The position numbers were made by a program, and so were the translations under genes. Shown one piece after another: positions 8,250-14,289 of a stretch of DNA of 18,461 nucleotides. Below the pieces are notes generated by a model. The model searched no databases. It was not told the origin of the DNA and saw nothing but the letters and a program-made list of their open reading frames with translations. The stretch is from positions 1 through 18,461 of the forward strand of contig CAJOQW010000058.1 in assembly GCA_905236955.1 (NCBI GenBank). Reading direction: 5' to 3'. Position 1 is the stretch's first letter; each line of letters opens with the position of its first letter. The DNA is from an uncultured Bacteroidales bacterium. Its GTDB lineage: Bacteria > Bacteroidota > Bacteroidia > Bacteroidales > UBA932.

Positions 8250-8281
8250 CAATTCTTCATAAATATAAGAAAAAAGAATTG
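8250..8281. promoter_or_regulatory. Operator-like dyad around the GH28 promoter
   Basis: Perfect 8-bp inverted arms CAATTCTT (8250-8257) and AAGAATTG (8274-8281) are separated by 16 bp, so their centres are 24 bp apart. The arms flank the predicted -7 box of the pectinase operon (8260-8267). A second palindrome, GAAATATTTC, abuts at 8281-8290, next to the promoter of the divergent gene. The geometry fits a dimeric regulator site, but hairpin formation in an RNA is an alternative. Confidence 0.45.
8260..8267 (-). promoter_or_regulatory. Pectinase operon -7 element
   Basis: Minus-strand TATATTTA matches TAnnTTTG except for the last base and lies 38 bases upstream of the preferred GH28 ATG (8222). 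It predicts a transcript start near 8256 and a leader of roughly 30 nt, which supports the downstream ATG. No clear -33 TTTG is seen. Confidence 0.5.
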
Positions 8282-8291
8282 AAATATTTCG

Positions 8292-8299
8292 TAACTTTA
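8292..8299 (+). promoter_or_regulatory. -7 element of the deoxyribosyltransferase-like gene
   Basis: TAACTTTA matches the Bacteroidota -7 consensus at all but the last position and sits 20 bases upstream of the ATG at 8320, giving a leader of about 16 nt. It lies directly beside the palindrome at 8281-8290. Confidence 0.5.
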
Positions 8300-8319
8300 C
8301 AAAAGCATACAAAATAAAT

Positions 8320-8742
8320 ATGGCAAAAGTATATGTGGCCTCCAGCTGGCGGAACCGATACCAGCCCGAAGTAGTTTCTGCCGTCCGTGCGGCAGGTCAC
8401 GAGCTCTTCGATTTCCGTCACCCATGGAAGGGATATGAGCCGTTCCACTGGTCGGACATTGATGAGAACTGGCTGGACTGGAGTGTGGAAGAATACAAAA
8501 GAGGCATGGTCCATCCTGTCGCGGAAGAAAAGTTCGCGCACGATTTCGAGGCCATGGAATGGGCCGATACCTGTGTGCTGGTACTCCCATGCGGCCGCTC
8601 CGCCCACGCCGAAGCCGGATGGTTCGCAGGGGCGGGGAAGAAGGTCATCGTTTATATTCCAGAAAAGCAGGAACCCGAGCTTATGTACAAGATGTTCGAC
8701 CACGTCGTTTCGGAGATGGACGACATGCTGGAATTGCTCTAA
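8320..8742 (+). CDS. Nucleoside 2-deoxyribosyltransferase-like protein
   Basis: This 140-residue cytoplasmic protein resembles the small Rossmann-like nucleoside 2-deoxyribosyltransferase superfamily, which cleaves or transfers the glycosidic bond of (deoxy)nucleosides. The N-terminal strand KVYVASSWRN (3-12) corresponds to the substrate-binding loop after strand 1. CGRSAHAEAG (91-100) carries the conserved Glu (E98), the expected nucleophile. W- and D-rich residues at 40-55 (FHWSDIDENWLDW) are unlike classical NDTs and may define a different substrate. Many proteins of this shape are annotated only as NDT-like, so the substrate is unknown. It is divergent from the pectinase operon and 10 bp upstream of a broken SGNH gene. 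The two are probably cotranscribed, but no functional link is evident. Confidence 0.75.
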   Translation: MAKVYVASSWRNRYQPEVVSAVRAAGHELFDFRHPWKGYEPFHWSDIDENWLDWSVEEYKRGMVHPVAEEKFAHDFEAMEWADTCVLVLPCGRSAHAEAGWFAGAGKKVIVYIPEKQEPELMYKMFDHVVSEMDDMLELL

Positions 8743-8752
8743 TGATACGAAT

Positions 8753-9235
8753 ATGATCAGGAGGATGCTTTCTCTGGTCTGCCTCGCCTTGTCCGCCCGC
8801 TGGGATGAAGAAATCCTCTCCCTCCGCCCGGATGCCATCTCGATCCTCATCGGAATCAACGACGCCACGAAAGGAGTCTGCCTCCGGGAATGGGAGAACT
8901 CATACCGTACCCTGATAAAGCGCACCATCGAAGCCCTCCCCGGATGCAGGATAATACTTTGCACACCGTTCACCGCAAAGGCAGGACGTTTCGGGGAAAG
9001 GGCGGATTATAAGGCCTGCGAATCTTCGGTGCAGGCCATGGCCGCCATTGTCCGAAGGTTGGCGGATGATTTCAAAACCGACCTGGTACCCTTCGACGTC
9101 ATGTTCCTGAACCTGATTTCCGGCTCCGGCGTTCCTGCGGAGTACTGGATATGGGACGGCATACACCCTACGCCCGCAGGGCATCGCCGGATGGCGGACC
9201 TGTGGGAAATGACGGTAGGGATGACGGATGATTAA
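8753..9235 (+). pseudogene. SGNH/GDSL hydrolase with internal deletion (block I lost)
   Basis: The 160-residue reading frame is open, but it looks like a deletion derivative of a secreted SGNH hydrolase of about 250 residues. A signal-peptide-like start (MIRRMLSLVCLALSA, 1-15) runs straight into RWDEEILSLRPD (16-27), a segment that in relatives immediately precedes block III. Block III IGIND (33-37, N36) and block V DGIHPTPAGH (135-144, D135 and H138) are intact. Blocks I (GDS, nucleophile Ser) and II (oxyanion Gly) are missing, so no esterase activity is expected. No stop or frameshift lies inside, which suggests an in-frame deletion. The ATG is 10 bp after the upstream gene. The stop overlaps the convergent gene at TTAA (9232-9235). 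It could instead be a functional non-catalytic protein or an assembly error. Confidence 0.7.
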
Positions 9236-9981
9236 AGGTCGTCTATCGCGGATGTGCCTGTCAGGGCGCCGACGTTCCCGTCGATATAATCAAGGGTAAC
9301 ATACCAGTTTCCTTCGCCTTTCACATAGGCGTCGAGTATGATGTCGCCGTTGTCAGTATTGAAAGTGGCACGGTTGACATCCACCTTGGGCTGGCCGTAC
9401 TTCTGCGTGAGCATGGCCTGTATGGAGTCGTAATCTTTCTCGAGGGCGTTCCAGTCGGAAGTCTTTGGGAACAGTACGCTTATGCTGCTGACAGGATTGT
9501 CACCGTTAACCTTTACCGTACATCCGGAAAAACCGGCGAACTTGCCCGAGAGGGCGTCCGAACCTGTCACCGTGAAACCTTGCTTCCTGAGGAAATCCAT
9601 GAAACCTGAACGGGTTCCGGTGATTTCACGCCCTTTGAATGTCAGGTGGCTTCCGCTTGCCGTGGCGTCGAAATCGGTGGCATTGCGGGTCACCTTGGGT
9701 TCGGGTTCGGCCGTAGCGCCGTCAACCCCGAGCTGGCGCTCCAGTTCCTCGGAAATATCCTTGATACTTTTACCGCTGCCTGCGAACTCGTCCTCGCTGC
9801 CACCGGAAGTGCGCTTGCGGAGCCAGTCGCCGAAAACATCGCCGGAACCGGTGTCACCGTCCTGCTGGGTAGTTGTGTTGGGATTCCCGCCGGGAATGAT
9901 GGTTCCAAGACGGTTGGTGCATAATCTCACGAGGAAGAACGCGATCAGCAGCATAATGGCTATCCGGAGTATCTTTTTCAT
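9232..9981 (-). CDS. Unidentified membrane-anchored protein
   Basis: I do not recognise a named family. The 249-residue product has a basic start (MKKILR) and one hydrophobic segment (about 5-20) without a convincing cleavage site, so it is probably a signal-anchored periplasmic protein. A Gly/Ser/Thr/Asp-rich low-complexity linker (about 30-110) leads to a compact C-terminal module (about 112-235). The module begins LTFKGREITGT, then FMDFLRKQGF, then GKFAGFSGCTVKV, then a long helix with LTQKYGQPK. I recall similar modules in uncharacterised Bacteroidetes proteins, sometimes repeated, but with no assigned function. It is monocistronic, divergent from the SGNH hydrolase gene, and has its own consensus -7 box. 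Confidence 0.8.
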   Translation of the reverse strand: MKKILRIAIMLLIAFFLVRLCTNRLGTIIPGGNPNTTTQQDGDTGSGDVFGDWLRKRTSGGSEDEFAGSGKSIKDISEELERQLGVDGATAEPEPKVTRNATDFDATASGSHLTFKGREITGTRSGFMDFLRKQGFTVTGSDALSGKFAGFSGCTVKVNGDNPVSSISVLFPKTSDWNALEKDYDSIQAMLTQKYGQPKVDVNRATFNTDNGDIILDAYVKGEGNWYVTLDYIDGNVGALTGTSAIDDL

Positions 9982-9991
9982 ATGGCCTTGA

Positions 9992-10023
9992 TTTGTTTAT
10001 CTCCCAAATTTACAATAATTTTG
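9992..10023 (+). promoter_or_regulatory. SGNH hydrolase promoter (-33 TTTG, -7 TAATTTTG)
   Basis: TTTG at 9992-9995 and TAATTTTG at 10016-10023 are separated by 20 bp, close to the known Bacteroides -33/-7 layout. A start near 10028 would give a leader of about 15 nt before the ATG at 10043. This is the most complete promoter in the window. Confidence 0.65.
10005..10012 (-). promoter_or_regulatory. -7 element of the unidentified membrane protein gene
   Basis: Minus-strand TAAATTTG is a perfect TAnnTTTG, 23 bases upstream of the ATG at 9981, predicting a leader of about 20 nt. It lies 3 bp from the oppositely oriented -7 box of the SGNH gene, so each promoter's upstream region overlaps the other's core. 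Confidence 0.6.
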
Positions 10024-10042
10024 GAAAAGGTAATTTGGACAT

Positions 10043-10849
10043 ATGAAAAAAAACATCCTTCTCAGCGCTTTGACCTTTGCTCTCGCCATGCCCGTCATGG
10101 CCCAGAATTCCTTCACCCATCCCTGGCAGGGGAAGAAAGTAGTTTACATCGGAGACTCCATAACCGACCCGCGCAACAACGCTTCATCCATGAAATACTG
10201 GGATTTCCTCCAGGAATGGCTGGACATCACCCCTTATGTACCTGCCAGGAGCGGCTTCCAATGGAATTCCGTAACGCGCCAGATGGAAAGGATGCAGGCC
10301 GAAGGCTGGGATGACTTTGACGCCATACTCATCTTCCTAGGGACCAACGACTACAACCACAGCGTACCCCTCGGGGAATGGTTCGACGAACAATACGGAA
10401 TGGTCGAATTCGCGGAAGGCAGTCCCAAGAAGCCCGTACTCCGCCGCCACAGGCAGCCTGCGATGGACCCGCAGACTTTCCGCGGAAGGATCAACATTGC
10501 GCTCGACACCCTGAAGAAGACCTGGCCCGATAAACAGATAGTGCTGCTTACGCCCATCCACCGTGCGGGATTCTTCCATGCCGAAACGAACTGGCAGCCG
10601 GACGAGAACTACACCAACGCCCTGGGGCTTTACATCGACGACTATGTCCGGGCCGTGAAGGAAGCCGGCAACGTATGGGCGGTTCCAGTGATCGACCTAA
10701 ATGCCGTCAGCGGCCTTTTCCCGATGCTGGATTGCCATGCCCCTTATTTCAGGGATGCGGACAACGACCGCCTGCATCCGAATGACGAGGGACATAAAAG
10801 AATGGCAAAGACACTGTTTTACCAGCTCCTTGCCATTCCCTGCCTGTAG
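10043..10849 (+). CDS. Secreted SGNH/GDSL-family hydrolase
   Basis: The 268-residue esterase-type protein has a clear Sec signal peptide (MKK, hydrophobic 4-17, cleavage after VMAQ near 21), so it acts in the periplasm or outside. All four SGNH blocks are present: YIGDSITD (35-42, nucleophile S39), the block II Gly in SGF (G71), FLGTNDY (98-104, N102), and NDRLHPND (241-248, D242 and H245). An insert at about 108-150 (EQYGMVEF..., basic KKPVLRRHR) is longer than in minimal members. Likely substrates are acetyl or acyl esters on glycans; pectin or xylan acetyl groups are possible given the nearby pectinases, but it has its own promoter and this remains a guess. It converges on rho with 19 bp between stops. 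Confidence 0.9.
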   Translation: MKKNILLSALTFALAMPVMAQNSFTHPWQGKKVVYIGDSITDPRNNASSMKYWDFLQEWLDITPYVPARSGFQWNSVTRQMERMQAEGWDDFDAILIFLGTNDYNHSVPLGEWFDEQYGMVEFAEGSPKKPVLRRHRQPAMDPQTFRGRINIALDTLKKTWPDKQIVLLTPIHRAGFFHAETNWQPDENYTNALGLYIDDYVRAVKEAGNVWAVPVIDLNAVSGLFPMLDCHAPYFRDADNDRLHPNDEGHKRMAKTLFYQLLAIPCL

Positions 10850-10868
10850 GCTCCGACCGTTCTATCCG

Positions 10869-12704
10869 TTAATAATCATAATACTTCGCTTCTTTCGGCG
10901 AGACCTTGCTCATATTGTCCAGGAGGTCTTCGTTGGTCTTGAACTCGTCCATGAGCTGGAGCATGAAGTTCATGGCCTCCAGCGGGTTCATGTCGGCAAG
11001 CAGTTTGCGGAGTATCCATATGCGCTGGGCCTTGTCGCGGGGAAGGAGAAGGTCATCCCTGCGGGTACCGGAGAGCACCACGTTGACCGACGGGAACACC
11101 CTCCTGTTGGACAGGTTCCGGTCGAGTTGGAGTTCCATGTTGCCGGTACCCTTGAATTCCTCGAAGATGACATCGTCCATCTTGGAGCCGGTCTCGGTGA
11201 GGGCCGTTGCCAGGATAGTGAGAGAACCGCCGCCCTCGATGTTACGGGCCGCTCCGAAGAAGCGTTTCGGCTTCTGGAGGGCATTGGCATCCACACCGCC
11301 GGTAAGCACCTTTCCTGATGCAGGCTGGACTGTGTTGTATGCGCGCGCAAGACGGGTTATTGAGTCGAGCAGGATGACGACATCGTGCCCGCATTCCACC
11401 AGACGGCGCGCCTTGTCGAGTACCATATTGGCGACTTTGACATGCTTTTCGGCGGGTTCGTCGAAGGTGGAGGCTATGACCTCGGCCTTGACGCTGCGCT
11501 GCATGTCGGTAACTTCCTCGGGACGTTCGTCTATGAGGAGGACTATTTCGTATACTTCGGGGTGATTGTCTGCTATGGCATTGGCTATGCTCTTGAGCAG
11601 CATGGTCTTGCCGGTCTTCGGCTGGGACACGATCAGTCCACGCTGACCCTTGCCGATAGGAGAGAAAAGATCCACGATACGGCAGGAATTGTCGGTATGA
11701 TGCCCGCTGCCGGTAAGATTGAACTTTTCGTCCGGGAAAAGGGGAGTGAGGAAGTCGAAAGGCACCCTGTCGCGGATGAATTCCGGGGAGCGCCCGTTGA
11801 CCAGTTTGATCCTCACAAGCGGGAAATATTTGTCGCCCTCGCGCGGGGGACGGATTTCCCCTGTCACGGTGTCCCCGTTCTTGAGGGCATTCTGTTTGAT
11901 CTGCTGCTGGGAAACGTAAACGTCATCGGGAGAGTTCAGGTAATTATAGTCGGATGAGCGGAGGAAACCGTAGCCGTCCGGCATAACCTCGAGGACACCG
12001 GTGGCTTCCACCGTCCCCTCGAATTCGGGAGCTTTCGGCTTCTGGGGCTTAGGCTGCTGGTTTTGCTGCTGACGGGGTTTCAGATACTCGTTGCGGGCAT
12101 CGTCAAGTTGCTGCCTTGCCGCCTGAAGGGTCTCTTCCTGCTTCTTCATCTGGAGCTGGGACTGCTGCGGGACCGGTTCGTGTACGGGGACTTCCTGCCT
12201 GGCAGGCTCTTCTTCCGCCTTGACAGCCGAGGGCTTCTGCTGTTTTGGCTGCTTGCGGGGTTTCGCCTGCTGCTTGGGAGCTTCCTGTGCAGTTTCCGCC
12301 GCAGGAGCCTCCTTAGGTTCCTGCTTTGCGGGTTCTTCCGCAGGTGCGGGGGAAGCAGCGGTCTTGCGCGGACGTCCGCGCTTCTTGGGAGCAGCCGGCG
12401 CCGGCTGCTCCTGGGCTGACTGTTCGGCCGGAGCTGGAGCTGCAGGAGCGGCTTCCGGCGTGCTTTCCGCCGGCTTGGCTTCGGCCTTTGGCTTTGCTGT
12501 CTCGCTCTTCTTTGTGCGGGGTTTACGTGTCTTCGGTTTATCGGGTTCGGGCTTCAGGGAAGCCTCCATGGCTTCGGCGTCGAGAATCGCATAAGCAAGA
12601 TTCTCATTGTCGAGGCTCTTGATTTTCTTTACGTCGTGTTCACTGGCGATGGATTCTAGTTGCGACCTGTCCATCTTGCTCAGCTCAAAAAGGCTGTGTG
12701 GCAT
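10869..12704 (-). CDS. rho: Transcription termination factor Rho with long insert
   Basis: Rho is the hexameric RNA-dependent ATPase that terminates transcription of untranslated RNAs. The 611-residue product has a Rho_N helical domain (about 3-45), then a low-complexity region (about 50-228) rich in Pro, Ala, Lys, Glu and Gln. This region contains KKRGRPRK (107-114, AT-hook-like) and a Gln-rich stretch at 178-222. The RNA-binding cold-shock domain follows (232-300, GYGFLR at 244-249), then the ATPase: Walker A QPKTGKT (361-367), Walker B VVILLD (442-447), and the RNA-contacting segment LTGGVDANALQKPKRF (467-482). E. coli Rho has 419 residues; the extra length is the insert, as is usual in Bacteroidota. 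It is transcribed alone, and its leader carries a terminator-like hairpin. Confidence 0.97.
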   Translation of the reverse strand: MPHSLFELSKMDRSQLESIASEHDVKKIKSLDNENLAYAILDAEAMEASLKPEPDKPKTRKPRTKKSETAKPKAEAKPAESTPEAAPAAPAPAEQSAQEQPAPAAPKKRGRPRKTAASPAPAEEPAKQEPKEAPAAETAQEAPKQQAKPRKQPKQQKPSAVKAEEEPARQEVPVHEPVPQQSQLQMKKQEETLQAARQQLDDARNEYLKPRQQQNQQPKPQKPKAPEFEGTVEATGVLEVMPDGYGFLRSSDYNYLNSPDDVYVSQQQIKQNALKNGDTVTGEIRPPREGDKYFPLVRIKLVNGRSPEFIRDRVPFDFLTPLFPDEKFNLTGSGHHTDNSCRIVDLFSPIGKGQRGLIVSQPKTGKTMLLKSIANAIADNHPEVYEIVLLIDERPEEVTDMQRSVKAEVIASTFDEPAEKHVKVANMVLDKARRLVECGHDVVILLDSITRLARAYNTVQPASGKVLTGGVDANALQKPKRFFGAARNIEGGGSLTILATALTETGSKMDDVIFEEFKGTGNMELQLDRNLSNRRVFPSVNVVLSGTRRDDLLLPRDKAQRIWILRKLLADMNPLEAMNFMLQLMDEFKTNEDLLDNMSKVSPKEAKYYDY

Positions 12705-12725
12705 TTAAAGGGATTTTTTGTTACA

Positions 12726-12744
12726 GAAAAACGGCGGTTGCCGT
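12726..12744 (-). terminator. Terminator-like hairpin in the rho leader
   Basis: Read on the minus strand, ACGGC-AACC-GCCGT forms a 5-bp GC-rich stem with a 4-base loop, followed directly by TTTTC. It lies between the predicted rho transcription start (about 12764) and the ATG at 12704, inside a leader of about 60 nt. The position suggests attenuation of rho, but the stem is short. Confidence 0.45.
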
Positions 12745-12768
12745 GGATTGCCTGAATAATCGGCTTTG

Positions 12769-12776
12769 CAAATATA
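12769..12776 (-). promoter_or_regulatory. rho -7 element
   Basis: Minus-strand TATATTTG is a perfect TAnnTTTG. It lies 65 bases upstream of the rho ATG, so rho has the longest leader of the units whose promoters could be placed here. Confidence 0.6.
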
Positions 12777-12802
12777 ATAAAAATAATTAAACGGAAAATA
12801 GT

Positions 12803-12810
12803 TATTTTTG
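12803..12810 (+). promoter_or_regulatory. Thioesterase gene -7 element
   Basis: TATTTTTG is a perfect TAnnTTTG and ends only 4 bases before the ATG at 12815. With normal spacing transcription would begin at or within a base or two of the A of the start codon, giving a leaderless mRNA. Confidence 0.6.
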
Positions 12811-12814
12811 CAGT

Positions 12815-13210
12815 ATGGATAATGAATTCTCGAGCAGACTGTATATAGGTCTGGAAGGCCATCAGGAGCAGGTCGTTACGGAAGAACTCACCGCAAGTCA
12901 TCTCGGAAGCGGCTCCGTAAGCGTTTTTGCCACCCCCATGATGATATCTTTGATGGAACATACCTGCGAAAGGTCGGTGAAACCATTCCTCAATGAAGGC
13001 GACGACACGGTGGGAATACATGTAAACGTCTCCCATGACGCGGCCTGTCCCGTAGGCATGAAGGTTTGGTGCGATTCTTCGCTGGTTGACATCGACCGCC
13101 GCAAACTCACTTTCAAGGTGCAGGTCTTTTGCGAGCGCGGACTGGTAGGGGAGGGAACGCACGAGCGTTTCATCATCCACACCGAAAAATTCCTGGCCAA
13201 GATACACTAG
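12815..13210 (+). CDS. FlK-like hotdog thioesterase
   Basis: This 131-residue cytoplasmic single-hotdog protein matches the fluoroacetyl-CoA thioesterase (FlK)-like family, which hydrolyses short acyl-CoA thioesters. The FlK catalytic trio Thr42, Glu50 and His76 appears to be matched by T40 and E48 in FATPMMISLMEHT (38-50) and H74 in VNVSHDAACPVG (70-81), all with a constant offset of two. THERFII (115-121) near the end is the usual family signature. Most homologues outside fluoroacetate producers have unknown acyl-CoA substrates and are probably housekeeping or detoxifying. It diverges from rho. Its stop shares a four-base CTAG (13207-13210) with the convergent DnaJ-domain gene. Confidence 0.88.
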   Translation: MDNEFSSRLYIGLEGHQEQVVTEELTASHLGSGSVSVFATPMMISLMEHTCERSVKPFLNEGDDTVGIHVNVSHDAACPVGMKVWCDSSLVDIDRRKLTFKVQVFCERGLVGEGTHERFIIHTEKFLAKIH

Positions 13211-13773
13211 AGGCCCCTTTCCTTCTTGATGGCTTCGTAGGCCGCGTTGATCTCCTTGAATTTCTCTTCCGCCGCCTGTCTTTCAGCATCGCTCTTCCCG
13301 GCGTAACGGTCGGGATGATATTTGAGCGCCAGGCTCCTGTAGGCGGCTTTCACTTCATCGTCGGTGGCAGACGGAGAAACCCCCAGGGTCGCATAGTTTG
13401 AATTCCTGTCCATAGACGGGGACGTGCCTCCTGTCTGCCGCCCCCAGCCGCCATAATCCTGGCCGCCCGTTCCCTGCCATCCGCCGTAATCCTGCCGGTT
13501 CTGCCATTGCCTCCAGGCTTCTTCCTGATACTGCTGCCAGCGGGCCCAGTCCTCGCCGGCGGAAGTATCGTCCATCCTGATGCTGCGGACCTTCAGCCTG
13601 TTGACGCTCATGAACCCGACCACGAAGCCTATGACGGCACCGAGGGGGCCGAGTATCAGCCTGCCTATGAAACTGCAAAAAGACCCGGCCAGCAGGGCCA
13701 GAAAGAATTTGATTATGTAGCCTATGAGTCTCACCAACGTGCCGGGGTTTTCCGGGTTATCCTCAAACTGCAT
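13207..13773 (-). CDS. Membrane-anchored DnaJ-domain protein
   Basis: The 188-residue protein carries its J domain at the C-terminus (127-188: NYATLGV start, HPD at 153-155, FKEINAAYEAI helix), with no zinc-finger or substrate-binding domains. It is therefore a specialised DnaK co-chaperone rather than DnaJ itself. The N-terminus has two hydrophobic segments (about 15-33 and 36-55) that probably form a helical hairpin, tethering the J domain at the inner membrane. The linker (75-125) is Trp/Gln/Gly-rich with a near-repeat of DYGGW (95-99 and 106-110). It is last in the lptD-mgsA group, 35 bp after mgsA, which hints at an envelope-related job. The start is the first ATG before the hydrophobic region. 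Confidence 0.88.
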   Translation of the reverse strand: MQFEDNPENPGTLVRLIGYIIKFFLALLAGSFCSFIGRLILGPLGAVIGFVVGFMSVNRLKVRSIRMDDTSAGEDWARWQQYQEEAWRQWQNRQDYGGWQGTGGQDYGGWGRQTGGTSPSMDRNSNYATLGVSPSATDDEVKAAYRSLALKYHPDRYAGKSDAERQAAEEKFKEINAAYEAIKKERGL

Positions 13774-13808
13774 GCCCCATACCCGAGGGGCGACAAGTTG
13801 TCAGTATC

Positions 13809-14264
13809 CTAGAGTTTCCTGTTCTTGTAAGACTCAATGCAGGAAGGGATTATCCTCTCATACTCGCTGCTGGTGAAAAGCTGCGAGGAGATGATGAAAT
13901 CGGCCGTGCTCCTGTTGGTGGCATATGGGACGTTGTAAAGGGATGCCAGCCTGCTGAGGCCCAGCACGTCGTTCTGGTGGCCCTGTACTATGAGATTGTC
14001 GCAGAAGAATACCAGCATGTCGAGATTCCCTTCAGCGATCATCGACCCCACCTCGAAGTCCCCTCCGAGAGGGCCGCTGAGAAGACGCACCACCTCGGGG
14101 CATTCACTGCCCAACTTGGCTGCGAGGGCTTCATTCACGAGCCTTCCCGTGGTGCCGGTGCAGAACAGCCTGCAATTTTTAATGGTTTCCGCATTGTAAA
14201 CCACCCAATCAACGAGTTCGGCTTTTCTCGAATCATGGGCGACCAGTCCTATTGTCTTGATCAT
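13809..14264 (-). CDS. mgsA: Methylglyoxal synthase
   Basis: It converts dihydroxyacetone phosphate to methylglyoxal and phosphate, a glycolytic bypass used when phosphate is limiting or sugar flux is excessive. The 151-residue length is standard. Motifs are LVAHDSRK (7-14, H10), CTGTTG (35-40), SGPLGGDFEVG (63-73) with catalytic base D69, and a His in VQGHQND (H96), followed by the typical PYATNRSTADF (113-123). The segment CDNLIVQGHQND (88-99) differs from the DPLxxxPHxPD of E. coli, so it is a divergent member, though the key acid and His are in place. It begins 25 bp downstream of lptD with a weak SD (AAGGA), and probably shares its mRNA. Confidence 0.93.
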   Translation of the reverse strand: MIKTIGLVAHDSRKAELVDWVVYNAETIKNCRLFCTGTTGRLVNEALAAKLGSECPEVVRLLSGPLGGDFEVGSMIAEGNLDMLVFFCDNLIVQGHQNDVLGLSRLASLYNVPYATNRSTADFIISSQLFTSSEYERIIPSCIESYKNRKL

Positions 14265-14289
14265 GATGTCCTTTTTATTATTATAAATG

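Noticed and set aside
8387..8752. Upstream extension of the broken SGNH frame through the NDT-like gene
   Set aside because: The extension translates to low-quality sequence overlapping the NDT-like gene in another frame. The ATG at 8753 starts a signal-peptide-like sequence and is the better start.
10850..10868. Possible terminator between the SGNH hydrolase gene and rho
   Set aside because: The 19-bp gap between convergent stops shows no inverted repeat worth calling.
12020..12560. Low-complexity repeat-like DNA inside rho, considered as a separate repeat or insertion
   Set aside because: The frame is uninterrupted and the Pro/Ala/Lys/Gln-rich segment is the usual Bacteroidota Rho insert, so it is protein composition rather than a mobile repeat.
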